Shown here piece after piece: positions 1-8,214 of a stretch of 64,000 nt of DNA. The stretch lies in contig JBFWOB010000005.1 of assembly GCA_050250755.1 (NCBI GenBank), positions 1 through 64,000 on the forward strand. The letters run 5' to 3'. This DNA comes from Ga0077555 sp050250755. Its GTDB lineage: Bacteria; Pseudomonadota; Alphaproteobacteria; Rhizobiales; Hyphomicrobiaceae. The notes under the pieces were generated by a model. It saw only the letters and a list, made by a program, of their open reading frames with translations, made no database searches and had not been told where the DNA came from. Both the position numbers and the translations under genes were made by a program. How positions within the stretch are numbered: the stretch's first letter is position 1; every line of letters starts with the position of its first letter.

Positions 1-206
1 TGCATCGCGGCATCGCTGCTCGCGCCTTCGAGCGCCAGTTCGATCTCGCCGAGTACGTCGAGGTGACGAACGCATCACTCGTCAATGGTCTTCTGGAAAT
101 CGAGCTGAAGCGAGAGTTGCCAGAGGCCCTGAAGCCAAGGAGCATTCCAATCGGGTCGCCGAAGATGACCGATGCGTCGCGGCCGGCGGCGCTCTCTGCT
201 GCTTGA
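1..206 (+). CDS. Hsp20 family small heat-shock protein, C-terminal end (5' cut by window)
   Basis: An open frame enters the window in frame 3 and stops at TGA 204-206, leaving 67 residues. The part RAFERQFDLAEYVEV...NGLLEIELKRELPE followed by KPRSIPI is the end of an alpha-crystallin domain with the C-terminal I-x-I anchor (here IPI) used in oligomer assembly of IbpA-type chaperones. Family role: ATP-independent holdase for unfolding cytoplasmic proteins. A second Hsp20 gene follows at 613, so this is one of two sHsps in a stress cluster. The N-terminal region lies outside the window. Confidence 0.85.
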   Translation, partial: HRGIAARAFERQFDLAEYVEVTNASLVNGLLEIELKRELPEALKPRSIPIGSPKMTDASRPAALSAA

Positions 207-230
207 GCCGGTGAGCGAAGGAGGGCAGCA

Positions 231-611
231 ATGATTTCCGCTAAACCTCTGACGAAGGCGCTCGAGCGCCGCGTTTCTCGCATGCCGGCATTTGAAGGGG
301 CGGTCATTCCGCCCCTGTTGCCGGTCGCAGCAGGCGGACTGTCCGGCCGGCCGCGCTGCCGAATCTTCCCGGCGGGACCTCGCTGGGTTCTACAGCTCGA
401 GACGACCAGTGGCTGGGTACTCGGCAACGCCCCCGAAGATCCACCGACGCGCCTGACCTTTCTGACGTTGTCGGCTGCGGTCGCGTACGCCGAGCTGCAC
501 GGCTTCGACTATCGCATCATCAGACCGACCCCGCTTGTCCGTTTCTCCGATTACCGCGTCGGAGCAGCGAAGAAAAAGCGAACCAATGGCCAGAACCGCA
601 AGGAGCACTGA
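231..611 (+). CDS. NDUFS4-like (complex I accessory subunit fold) protein in a heat-shock cluster
   Basis: 126 residues. Residues about 50-100 carry the pattern of the ETC complex I NDUFS4 family: W-x-L-x-(L/F)-E, then GW and T-x-L-T-F-x-T...AVAYAELHGFDYRI. Genuine NDUFS4 is an accessory subunit of respiratory complex I. Here the N-terminus (residues 1-45) is unlike a complex I subunit and the gene sits between two Hsp20 genes, so the local role is unknown and may relate to stress. Start ATG 231 has an upstream gaaggagg. The next gene starts 1 base after the stop, suggesting one operon. The domain call is by pattern and is moderately secure. Confidence 0.65.
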   Translation: MISAKPLTKALERRVSRMPAFEGAVIPPLLPVAAGGLSGRPRCRIFPAGPRWVLQLETTSGWVLGNAPEDPPTRLTFLTLSAAVAYAELHGFDYRIIRPTPLVRFSDYRVGAAKKKRTNGQNRKEH

Positions 612-612
612 G

Positions 613-1119
613 ATGAACTTAAGAGCACTGGCTCCCTGGAGGAATGAGCCAAAATCCCAAGTAACCGGTGCGCGCGAAGACAGCCTGGATCCATTTGTCG
701 TCTTCCGCCGCGAGATCGATCGCATGTTCGACGGATTCTTTGACGCATACGGCCGAACAGGCCACGCGCTGTCGGGCTGGTCGAGCCTGACGCCGACGAT
801 GGATCTCGTCGAGAACGAGAAGGATATCGTCATCTCGGCCGAGCTGCCCGGCCTCGATGAGAAGGACTTCGAGGTCACGGTTGCAGGCAACCTTCTCACA
901 CTGAAGGGCGAGAAGAAGTCACGGCAGGAGGAGCGCAAAGGCGATAGCACCTACACCGAGCGCCGCTACGGCTCGTTCTCGCGTTCCGTGCGCCTGCCTT
1001 TCGAGGTCAAGGACGAAGCGGTCGAGGCGAGCTACGACAAGGGCGTGCTGACGGTGCGTGTAACGAAACCAGCTGGCCTGCAACCGGCCGTCCGACGCAT
1101 CGAGGTCAAGCGCGGTTAG
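613..1119 (+). CDS. Hsp20/alpha-crystallin small heat-shock protein
   Basis: 168 residues from ATG 613. A longer in-frame start at 535 would overlap the NDUFS4-like gene by 77 bases and is less likely. The N-terminal arm (DPFVVFRREIDRMFDGFF) is typical of class A/C bacterial sHsps. The alpha-crystallin domain follows (residues about 60-160): PTMDLVENEKDIVISAELPG, then LTLKGEKK and a closing GVLTVRVTKP. Role: holdase chaperone in the cytoplasm that hands clients to DnaK/ClpB. It forms an operon-like pair with the upstream NDUFS4-like gene. No ROSE-type thermosensor hairpin was identified. Confidence 0.93.
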   Translation: MNLRALAPWRNEPKSQVTGAREDSLDPFVVFRREIDRMFDGFFDAYGRTGHALSGWSSLTPTMDLVENEKDIVISAELPGLDEKDFEVTVAGNLLTLKGEKKSRQEERKGDSTYTERRYGSFSRSVRLPFEVKDEAVEASYDKGVLTVRVTKPAGLQPAVRRIEVKRG

Positions 1120-1212
1120 TCGAGAGCCAGACGTTCAAGACAATCCGTCCGGAACAGCTGCGCTGCTCTGCGGCGCGGCTGCGCCGGCGTCGTCTCTCAA
1201 GCAATCGAGTGT

Positions 1213-1665
1213 ATGGGAACCGATATGAGGCAGAACTTCTCGGATAAGACCATTCTCATCGTGCAGGGATCGCTGCTGTCATGTGCGGAGCTCGAAAGTG
1301 CCTTCAAGCGTGCCGGGGCGAGTGTCTATCTCGCCGGCAATATCATCTCCGCTTTCGGCCTGCTCAATCGAACCTCGTTCGATGGCGCGGTGATCGATCA
1401 GGGCCTGCACAATGCGGCCTTCGATCTCTGTTGTGAACTCCGGGAGCTCGGCGTTCCGTATGTCTGCTCGGCCGCGCCGCATCTGCTGCAATCGCAATCG
1501 GCCAGGGAGCGTGAGGCACATCGTGCCGTTGCGCGGCTTGGTGACATCATTGCGAGCCGGGCGGAGGCTGAAATCGACACCCCGGTTGGCACTGGATTGG
1601 GGCCAGCTTGTAGAATGGACAGGGGCAGGCGCGGGTTTGAAGAAAAACGTATTACCCGGTTGTGA
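1213..1665 (+). CDS. Degenerate response-regulator receiver-like protein
   Basis: 150 residues (or 146 from the internal ATG 1225). Residues 12-105 read like a CheY receiver: KTILIVQGSLLSCAELESAFKRAGASV, then FDGAVIDQGL and GVPYVCSAAP. The usual acidic pair after beta-1 is replaced (ILIVQGS instead of ILVVDDE), and the phosphoacceptor position reads AVID. Many rhizobial proteins of this size keep the fold but not the phosphorylation pocket. After about residue 110 the sequence becomes arginine-rich and unlike a receiver, so the 3' end may be frameshifted. No partner kinase is nearby. Confidence 0.6.
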   Translation: MGTDMRQNFSDKTILIVQGSLLSCAELESAFKRAGASVYLAGNIISAFGLLNRTSFDGAVIDQGLHNAAFDLCCELRELGVPYVCSAAPHLLQSQSAREREAHRAVARLGDIIASRAEAEIDTPVGTGLGPACRMDRGRRGFEEKRITRL

Positions 1666-1936
1666 TACGGCTGGATGAGCCGATGGCGGAATGCGCGCGC
1701 AATCCTTCACGGCCTGCCGGCATGCGCTCGACCCCTCGAAGAGGCCTGTCAAAATAACCCGCCGACGTCGTACGGATAGCGATCGCCCAGAGAGGTCTCC
1801 TTCCTCTGCACCGCGTCGGTTAACCGACTGACTCGAAACACTGTTGACCCTGTGTAGACTTTGCTCGGAAGTACCGAGCGGACGTAGTTGCCGGGTTCAA
1901 TCGATTATGAAAGCGTTGAGGGCATGCGCGTAAAAC

Positions 1937-2632
1937 CTACACCGCGCGCCCTACGAGCCAGCCGATGAGGGTGGTTGCGACCATGGCAATCGCTCCCCAG
2001 AAGACGACGCGCACAGTTGGCTTTATGACGCCAGCCCCACCAGCGCGCGCTCCGATAGTGCCGAGCGCGGCGAGTCCGACCAGGCCAGCGATGGAGACGA
2101 CCCAAGGAATGGTTCCCGCCGGCGCCAGCATCGAGATGATTAGCGGAAACGCGGCACCCACGGTGAATGTTGCTGCTGAAGTCAGAGCCGCCTGCACAGG
2201 CTGAGCGACCACATGCGTCGCAAGTCCTAGTTCGTCGCGGGTATGCGCAGCAAACGCATCTTTGGCCGTCATCTGCTCGGCGACCTTGCGGGCAAGCTCA
2301 GGCTCGACACCGCGATTTACATAGATCTGAGTCAGTTCCTCGAGTTCCGCCTCCGGCTGTTCGGCTAGCTCCATCCTTTCGCGCGCCATATCGGCTTCTT
2401 CGGTGTCTGACTGAGAGCTGACGGAGACATATTCGCCCGCCGCCATCGACATAGCGCCAGCCACGAGCCCAGCGATGCCGGCCACCAGAATCTCGTGACG
2501 CGACGTCGCTGCGGCAGCCACCCCAACAATAAGGCTTGCCGTCGAAATCAAACCGTCGTTGGCGCCCAGGATGGCGGCACGGAGCCAGCCTATCCGCTCG
2601 ATCAGGTGATCCTCTTTATGAAGTGCACGCAT
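1937..2632 (-). CDS. VIT1/CCC1 family transporter (vacuolar iron transporter family)
   Basis: 231 residues from ATG 2632. The longer frame to 2800 adds a Cys-rich N-terminus that does not look like this family. LRAAILGANDGLISTASLIVGV is the first transmembrane helix with the family's G-A-N-D-G-L motif. Next come VAGAMSMAAGEYVSVSSQSD (helix 2), a charged cytoplasmic Glu-rich helical domain (residues about 75-145) and three C-terminal helices. Family role: Fe2+/Mn2+ export coupled to H+. It sits alone between the receiver-like gene and an oxidoreductase. Metal specificity cannot be read from the sequence. Confidence 0.9.
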   Translation of the reverse strand: MRALHKEDHLIERIGWLRAAILGANDGLISTASLIVGVAAAATSRHEILVAGIAGLVAGAMSMAAGEYVSVSSQSDTEEADMARERMELAEQPEAELEELTQIYVNRGVEPELARKVAEQMTAKDAFAAHTRDELGLATHVVAQPVQAALTSAATFTVGAAFPLIISMLAPAGTIPWVVSIAGLVGLAALGTIGARAGGAGVIKPTVRVVFWGAIAMVATTLIGWLVGRAV

Positions 2633-3102
2633 GGGGGCCGTCTCCGTTAGCAGATGTAGGTCTTGAGAAAGAAGCTCGTGTCCGTCATCGCAATGCGAAC
2701 AGTTCGGTGTGGATGTAGCGCAGTCACTGGCCCAAGCCTGCCAAGTCGTGTTCCATCGCCGCCCTGAAACTTTCAGGGCCTTAATAAAACAAATCGGCAT
2801 CTTTGATCGTGATTGGCGCCATCTCTAGGAGCCGCAGCGCGATCATTGTTGGCGCCACGTCCAACGTCGTCCGCAATTGGCCCGTCTCAATTCGAGCGTG
2901 ACGGGCGATCCCAGACGACAGCATCGCTTGGAATGGTAAGGAGCATCTCGGTGCAGCCACGTCGACCGTCTGTCGAGTGTCTGCTGTCGGAGGCTGAGCG
3001 ACCGGATCCCATCAGTCGTCTTGGTGCTGAAAGTGGAGACCGCGCGATTTCCGGAATCTCTGCTTCTCGACGCTGGTGGCGACTGGAGCAATCCCGACTG
3101 TG
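2633..3102. other. Non-coding stretch with a short hairpin
   Basis: No convincing gene. Frames here are arginine-rich shadows without family features. At 2761-2779 there is a hairpin with 8-bp arms (GCCCTGAA / TTCAGGGC, loop ACT) followed on the + strand by TTAATAAAA. It lies about 130 bases upstream of the VIT-type start and is not followed by a T-run on either strand, so it is not a standard terminator. Confidence 0.4.
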
Positions 3103-4122
3103 TCAGGAGCCCGGTGGTCCCGGTATGACCGCGATGCGTCCGATCGCGCGGCGCGACAGCACGTCGGCCATCGCCGTCTGGAAGTCGGCGAGCGGATAGG
3201 TGCGGTCGACCGTAGGATTGATCAACCCTTCCTGAAACCATTTAAACAGCTGGGTCATCTGAGCGCGCATGCGCTCTTCATAAACATACCGCATGTCGTT
3301 CGGGCTCCATCCGTAATAGAGCCCCAAATTCAGTCCGCACACGGTCAGGTTCTTCACTAGCAAGAGGTTTGCGGGAATTTGCGGGGCAATGCCGCCGGCA
3401 AAGCCGACCGGCATGATGCGACCTTCCGGCGCCATGCACCGCAGGGACCGCATGAACACGTCCCCACCAACCGGATCATAGACCGCATCGACGCCGCGCC
3501 CGTTCGTCAGCTCGAGCACACGCGCTCGGAAATCATCGCTGCGATAATTAATCAGATGGTCCGCACCGTGGGCGCGCGCAGCCGCTAATTTTTCCGCTGA
3601 GCCTGCAGTCGCGATGACCGTGGCGCCTCGGATCTTGCCAATTTCGACCGCGGCAAGGCCGACACCGCCGCCCGCGCCGTGAACGAGCAGCCACTGACCC
3701 GGCTGCACATTGAGCAAGTGCGGCCACGTGAGTGCGGCGGCGGAGGTGGCGTAGGAGTTCGTGAATGCGATCGCACGCGGAAACGACAGGCTGTCCGGGA
3801 TGGCGTATACATTGACGTCCTTGGCGCTCGAATATTCGGCGAGGCCGCCCCAGTCGAGCACAGAGCACACGCGATCGCCGAGTTTGAAGCGCTTCACGCC
3901 AGGGCCGACGGCCACGACGACGCCCGCAACCTCGGTGCCCGGCACGAACGGCAACGGTGGCTTGCGTTGGTACTTTCCCTGCACCACGAGGCTCGTCGCA
4001 AAGCTTATTCCGGAGGCTCGGACCTCGATCAAGACCTCGCGCTCCCCGATGACTGGTTGCGCAATGTCGACGAGTTGCAGCGTTTCGAAGGGCGACCACT
4101 GGGTCACCAATACCCCTTTCAT
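3103..4122 (-). CDS. NADPH:quinone oxidoreductase-like zinc-free medium-chain dehydrogenase
   Basis: 339 residues from ATG 4122 (MKGVLVTQWSPFE); the frame extends upstream but begins unnaturally there. GroES-like N-terminal half: PVIGEREVLIEVRASGISFAT, then PFVPGTEVAGVVVAVGPGV. Rossmann half: WLLVHGAGGGVGLAAVEIGK (the G-x-G-x-x-G type NADPH site), ATVIATAGS and GRGVDAVYDPVGG. The catalytic zinc ligands of alcohol dehydrogenases are absent, which places it in the QOR (zeta-crystallin) branch. Likely reaction: NADPH-dependent reduction of quinones or enoyl compounds. Convergent with the gene at 4443. The substrate is unknown. Confidence 0.88.
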   Translation of the reverse strand: MKGVLVTQWSPFETLQLVDIAQPVIGEREVLIEVRASGISFATSLVVQGKYQRKPPLPFVPGTEVAGVVVAVGPGVKRFKLGDRVCSVLDWGGLAEYSSAKDVNVYAIPDSLSFPRAIAFTNSYATSAAALTWPHLLNVQPGQWLLVHGAGGGVGLAAVEIGKIRGATVIATAGSAEKLAAARAHGADHLINYRSDDFRARVLELTNGRGVDAVYDPVGGDVFMRSLRCMAPEGRIMPVGFAGGIAPQIPANLLLVKNLTVCGLNLGLYYGWSPNDMRYVYEERMRAQMTQLFKWFQEGLINPTVDRTYPLADFQTAMADVLSRRAIGRIAVIPGPPGS

Positions 4123-4442
4123 TCGCACCTCCAAGACGCTGTGTGTTGGCCTATCACGTCCGACCAGCCAGCAGTACCTGGACGGCCATCGCTGAGCCAA
4201 TGTCCGCTGTGCGGGACGCAACGGTCAAGGCTGTGCCTATCGCGCTCCAGCATCCCAAGGGCTGCGCGCTCGGCAGCTTCCTCTCCGGAGCGCCATTATA
4301 TGTTGTGAAGGGCTGAGCGCATTTAATGTCGGCTCGGCAAAACCAGAAATTCAGACCGGAATGCTGCCCGCCTCCCATGGTTTGACTCCCCTTCGCGTCC
4401 CGATATGTTCCCGGAAGGGTTCGCAGACCAAGGCAACTCGCC
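4123..4442. other. Intergenic region, possible module boundary
   Basis: No gene is supported here. It separates the stress-cargo oxidoreductase from the first element-type gene (4443) and holds no recognisable attachment site, tRNA or repeat. The short frames present are antisense or shifted copies of their neighbours. Confidence 0.35.
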
Positions 4443-5036
4443 ATGACCGTTGATGCCCGCCGCATCGCCGCCGTTCACCTGCTGGAAAGCCTCGGCTACG
4501 AAGTGCACGGAGGCGGTTGGCAATCCCCCATGGAAATCCCCGCCGACGAGATGTGGCGTCACAGCAGGCCCGGATGGGCGCGCCACTATGCTGAGGGAGA
4601 AACGGATGACACCATCCGTGCAGACCACCGCCGCATCATGCAGGCGTACGCGGGTGCCCGCTGGCCCGGCCGGGATGCCCAGGGTATCCACGCCGACGCG
4701 ATAACGCCGATGACCCTTGACCGCCGGCGCCGCGAGGCCGTGCGCCTTGCCGAAGGCCTCGGCTATACGTTCGAGAGTGGCACCTGGCGCGCGCCCGGGA
4801 CACCCCACGTTCCCGCCATTCGGGACGCGGCCGATGAACTCGCCGACAACCTCAGCCTGCACATGATGTGGATGGCCGAGCATGCCGGACCGGACGACCC
4901 CGAGGTCCTGAAGCTTGAGGCACTGCTCGGGGCCTACAGGCAAGCCCGCTACACGCCAGAAGAAATTGCCCGGCAGGACGCCGAGGGAGGCGGGCGGTCG
5001 TACCTTGCGTTCCTTCGCGGTGAAATCACCGCTTAA
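4443..5036 (+). CDS. Hypothetical protein with an internal duplication
   Basis: 197 residues, no family recognised. The protein contains two related segments: residues about 6-30 (RRIAAVHLLESLGYEVHGGGW) and about 95-118 (RRREAVRLAEGLGYTFESGTW). Each ends in a Trp followed by a proline-containing stretch, so the gene probably arose from duplication of a roughly 90-residue unit. No signal peptide or membrane helix. Both units are followed by acidic helical segments (ADEM..., IRDAADELADNLSLHMM). Gene position next to the ligase operon suggests element DNA. Start ATG 4443 has only a weak Shine-Dalgarno. Confidence 0.65.
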   Translation: MTVDARRIAAVHLLESLGYEVHGGGWQSPMEIPADEMWRHSRPGWARHYAEGETDDTIRADHRRIMQAYAGARWPGRDAQGIHADAITPMTLDRRRREAVRLAEGLGYTFESGTWRAPGTPHVPAIRDAADELADNLSLHMMWMAEHAGPDDPEVLKLEALLGAYRQARYTPEEIARQDAEGGGRSYLAFLRGEITA

Positions 5037-5144
5037 GGCGTGAGCGCCAGGGTCGTTTTGCCGATTTGTTGGGGTCCGAACAACAGCAGCGCAGGACCGG
5101 AATTCAGGCGCTTGATGAGAGCGGGCTCGGCCGTGCGGGTTAAC

Positions 5145-5187
5145 ATACCTTGCAATTTGCTCCGACAACGGACAAATAGCAAGGTAT
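5145..5187. repeat. Near-perfect 43-nt inverted repeat (stem-loop)
   Basis: ATACCTTGC at 5145-5153 pairs with GCAAGGTAT at 5179-5187. Further in, ATTTG pairs with CAAAT and TCCG with CGGA around a loop ACAA, with one mismatch and one bulge in about 19 paired positions. It is not followed by a T-run in either direction. It lies 144 bases upstream of the ligase operon and 108 bases after the preceding gene. Confidence 0.75.
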
Positions 5188-5330
5188 TTGATTGTTAGAG
5201 GCCCGTGAAATGAAAATTGTTTCGGGAATACTGAATGAAAAGGCGTGCGCCGCCGCGCTCATGGGACGCAATGGCCACCTGCCGCGTTATACGTGGACCG
5301 TTGCGCACACACCGGCAGGATGGATGCCGC

Positions 5331-5585
5331 ATGCCCAGGAACCAAACCGACACCGTCCGCAAGATCATCGCCTTCGACCGGCCAACATGGCAGGCGCTGG
5401 AGCTGCTCGGGCGCGACAGCATGAAATCCCTGCAGGAGCTCATGGATGAGGCGGCGTGGGACCTCTTGCGCAAACATAACCGGCCGGTGACGTTAGGAGA
5501 GGCGCTCACGGCAAGCGCCCGCGCCCTACCTGCCAACGACGCCCAACCACGGCCCCTTCGGCGCACGCCCCGGAGCAGAACGTGA
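5331..5585 (+). CDS. Small protein coupled to the DNA ligase gene
   Basis: 84 residues from ATG 5331; an in-frame ATG at 5235 gives a basic leader without support, while AGGATGGA precedes 5331. The sequence begins TDTVRKIIAFDRPTWQALELLG and continues DSMKSLQELMDEAAWDLLRKH. A short beta-strand followed by two helices suggests a ribbon-helix-helix-like fold, but no family is certain. Its stop overlaps the ligase start (GTGA, 5582-5585), so translation is coupled. It may be a DNA-binding accessory or a regulator of the ligase. Confidence 0.65.
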   Translation: MPRNQTDTVRKIIAFDRPTWQALELLGRDSMKSLQELMDEAAWDLLRKHNRPVTLGEALTASARALPANDAQPRPLRRTPRSRT

Positions 5586-6544
5586 GGCGCTCGTCCACCC
5601 ACCGCTCTCCGGCCCGGTTCCTCGCCCGCACGCTGCCCGGTGCTGTGGTGAGCCTGCAGCCCGGCTTCGTTTCCCCATGCCTGGCCTCGTTGCACCGGGA
5701 CGTTCCCGACCGGGAGGGATGGCTTTACGAGGTGAAATTCGACGGCTACCGCATCCAGGCCCACCTCGTGAAGGGCACCCCAACGCTTTACACGCGCCAG
5801 GGTCACGATTGGACCCATCGCTTCAAACCGCTTGCCCAGGCCCTTGCCGCCCTGCCCGCCAACGGCATCATCCTGGACGGAGAGGTGGTCGTTCCCGATG
5901 CGAAGGGCATCACCCGCTTTGAAAACCTCCAGGAAGACCTTTCAACCGGACACACCGGACGCATGCACTATTACGCGTTCGATCTGCTGTATCTCGATGG
6001 ATTTGATCTGCGGGCGGTGCCGTTGGAGGGTCGCAAGCGCGTTCTGACCGCATTTCTGGAGGGGATCCCCTCCCCGCGCATTCACTACAGCTCCCATGCC
6101 GACGGCGCCGGCCCCGCCATCTTCGCTCAGGCGTGCGCGGACGGCCTGGAAGGCATCATCTGCAAACGCGCTGATGCGCCCTACCGTTCAGGCCGCAATA
6201 CCACTTGGCTCAAGGTGAAATGCAGCCGCGAAGAAACCTTACCGATCATCGGGTTCAAACCGGAAGGAAACCGGGTTGCCTCCCTTCTGCTCGGCCGGCG
6301 GACGGGAGACACCCTCGTCTATGCCGGCAAGGCGGGAACCGGCTTCACCGCGCGCATGGCGGTAGATCTTCGGCGGCGCCTTGATCCCCTGGTCGTTGCG
6401 CGCTCATGCGTGAAAGTGCCCGGCCGCGAAAAGGCCGTCTGGGTGAACCCCGACATTTCCGCCGTGGTGTCCTACCGCGAGGTCACGGCGCAGGGGCTTC
6501 TGCGGCATGCCGTGTTCAAACGCGTCGCGGACAAGACAGGTTAG
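5582..6544 (+). CDS. ATP-dependent DNA ligase (LigD-type ligase domain, stand-alone)
   Basis: 320 residues from GTG 5582. Nucleotidyltransferase motifs are all present: motif I EVKFDGYR with the lysine that is adenylylated (K52), motif III LDGEVVV (E101), FDLLYLDG (about 133-140), motif IV EGIICKR (190-196) and motif V WLKVK (209-213). The C-terminal OB-fold (LPIIGFKPEGNR...VYAGKAGTGF) matches bacterial NHEJ ligases. There is no polymerase or phosphoesterase domain and no Ku gene in the window. Role: sealing of DNA breaks. On an integrated plasmid it may help repair or circularisation, which is inference. Translationally coupled to the small gene upstream. Confidence 0.95.
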   Translation: MRRSSTHRSPARFLARTLPGAVVSLQPGFVSPCLASLHRDVPDREGWLYEVKFDGYRIQAHLVKGTPTLYTRQGHDWTHRFKPLAQALAALPANGIILDGEVVVPDAKGITRFENLQEDLSTGHTGRMHYYAFDLLYLDGFDLRAVPLEGRKRVLTAFLEGIPSPRIHYSSHADGAGPAIFAQACADGLEGIICKRADAPYRSGRNTTWLKVKCSREETLPIIGFKPEGNRVASLLLGRRTGDTLVYAGKAGTGFTARMAVDLRRRLDPLVVARSCVKVPGREKAVWVNPDISAVVSYREVTAQGLLRHAVFKRVADKTG

Positions 6545-6603
6545 GGTGTCCGAGGGGCGACCAATCCACCGCGACGCAACGCATTCACGTTGGGCCCGCG
6601 TCA

Positions 6604-6831
6604 TCAGCCTTCCTGGAAATCGTAGTTTGCGGCGCTTAACTCATCCAGCATGCACAACAGCATCTTGGTGTGGATCGTATCGAGGAACAGATGCCGCAGG
6701 TCGCCGTCGAGCAGATAATTCCGCTCCGCGAGGCATCTGCGGATATCATCCACGCATTCGGCGGCCGTTTGCCGCGATACTTCCGCCATACGCGATTTGT
6801 TGATTTTAATGATGTGCATCGGCCCGGGCAT
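6604..6831 (-). CDS. Hypothetical small protein
   Basis: 75 residues (71 from the internal ATG 6819, which begins MHIIKINKSRMAEVS). The composition is helical and mixed-charge: ECVDDIRRCLAERNYLLDGDLRHLF, then DTIHTKMLLCMLDEL. No membrane segment and no known domain. It is a plausible cytoplasmic protein because codon use and lengths of predicted helices look natural, but I know no family. Confidence 0.5.
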   Translation of the reverse strand: MPGPMHIIKINKSRMAEVSRQTAAECVDDIRRCLAERNYLLDGDLRHLFLDTIHTKMLLCMLDELSAANYDFQEG

Positions 6832-6929
6832 CCTGTTTTCGTTGATCTGATGAGACGGCTTGGTTGTCTTTCGCTGCTGGGTAAAACCCGTCCTTCAGGC
6901 GAGATCACAACCCAGACCGTGATCGCCTG

Positions 6930-7055
6930 CTATTCATGTGTCGCCGTCAGGACGCCAAGCGCAAATGTGCCAAGGCCTGCAAGCGCCACCGCCACTCCTT
7001 CCATGCCGTAGTGCAGCAGGAACCCTCCGGTGAAGAGTGCTGCGGCGCTGGTCAT
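6930..7055 (-). CDS. Possible small membrane protein
   Basis: Read from ATG 7055, 41 residues: MTSAAALFTGGFLLHY then GVAVALAGLGTFALGVL, two hydrophobic stretches separated by one short turn. The frame continues further upstream (NEERPLLDFTHRIVLC) without an ATG, so a TTG or other start could lengthen it. No family known. Listed only because the amphipathic pattern is coherent. Confidence 0.35.
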   Translation of the reverse strand: MTSAAALFTGGFLLHYGMEGVAVALAGLGTFALGVLTATHE

Positions 7056-7148
7056 GCAGAGGACGATGCGGTGGGTGAAATCCAAGAGCGGTCTTTCTTC
7101 ATTAGGCTGAATGATGGCATGTCAATGAGGTGCACTCCACCCGCACAG

Positions 7149-7680
7149 CTACATTCCTGCCGCAGCCGTGCGCACCTTGGAGGCGCAGCGACTAGGGCCA
7201 AATAATGCCCGAGTTGCCAGAGCGTTATTTCGAAACCGGTTTCTCGTCTCTGCGCCTGGGCATGCCATGCGCATTCTGCAGGTCGTCAGGGCCCACATTC
7301 GCGCCGCGAGTTCCCGTTCTTCGCTCCCCACCGCCTCCAGATAGATGGGCGTCGTCGACAGGCTGGCGTGGCCGAGCCACTTCTGCACGAGATTGATCGG
7401 CACGCCCGAGAGGATGGCGTGCAGCCCGAAACCATGCCGCAGACCCTTGGGCGTCGCGTGTGGGCCGGACGCAATCCCGGCTGTGCGCATGACCGTCTTG
7501 ATGAGCCGCCAGGCGCGACTGCGGGATAGCCGCAAAGGCGACGATTGGGGTCGCCCTCGCCGAGGTGATGCACCATACGAGGGCCGCCACGACATGCGGC
7601 GGCAACGGCAGTTCACGATAGACAAGACGTCCGTGGCGCTTCTTGAGGCAGCGACAAGCTTGGGTGAGACCGCTCCTGGC
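7149..7680 (-). pseudogene. Frameshifted remnant of a tyrosine recombinase (integrase)
   Basis: Two minus-strand frames together give the catalytic half of a site-specific recombinase. The upstream half (about 7560-7670) reads CLKKRHGRLVYRELPLPPHVVAAL. The downstream half, in another frame (about 7285-7530), reads ATPKGLRHGFGLHAILSG, INLVQKWLGHASLSTTPIYLEA, with the Arg, His and Tyr of the active site. The frame change and the missing N-terminal half make it non-functional. It marks an old insertion and its 5' side is fused to a truncated glycosyltransferase-like gene on the other strand. Confidence 0.8.
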
Positions 7681-8212
7681 GAGCCTCCACAACGTCGGGG
7701 CACACCACGACTTCCTCCCGGTCGACAAGCGCTCGGGCGGATGGGAGCGCAACACGCTGCGCAAACCGGCCATGATTCTGAAGGCCATGCGGCGGCACCC
7801 GGAAAAGTCCATCATCTTTCTCGACGTCGATGCCGTCGTGCACGAGCCATTGGACGAGCTTGCCGCGATCCCAGGCGATATCGGCCTTCACCTCCGCATC
7901 GGGATCGCCCACACAGGTCGTCCGCGTCTCGGCATGCGCTCGGGCACGATGGTGCTGCGGCGGACCGATAGGGCCGCCTCGTTTCTTCGGCGATGGGCGG
8001 AGCTGAGTGAATGCGCGCGAGGGGGGATTAGCCACTGTTCCTTTTTGGCTGCGCTGCGCACGTTCGGTCTTTTCGACCAGCATCACCCGAACGACGAGTG
8101 GGCGCGAGCATACATTACCGCCGGCAGAGGGCGGAATAGGCTGGTGTGGGCTTCGAAGCTCTTTTCTTATCGTTTAGTGCAAGCTAAATGTCGCCTGACC
8201 TCAGGCGCTTAA
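7643..8212 (+). pseudogene. 5'-truncated nucleotide-sugar transferase-like gene
   Basis: The frame has 189 codons. From about codon 12 the sequence resembles GT-A fold glycosyltransferase-like proteins: LLASLHNVGAHHDF, GGWERNTLRKPAMILKAM, then SIIFLDVDAVVHEPLDEL with a D-x-D metal motif and SGTMVLRRTDRAASFLRRW. The usual first beta-strand (a hydrophobic start followed by Tyr-x-x-x) is missing. The opening codons overlap the integrase remnant on the opposite strand, so the 5' end was probably replaced by recombination. It could still be translated as a short protein. Confidence 0.55.
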
Positions 8213-8214
8213 GC

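Noticed and set aside
1368..1380. TCGAACCTC as a left attachment site matching the tRNA 3' end
   Set aside because: Only nine bases match and it lies inside the receiver-like gene; expected by chance.
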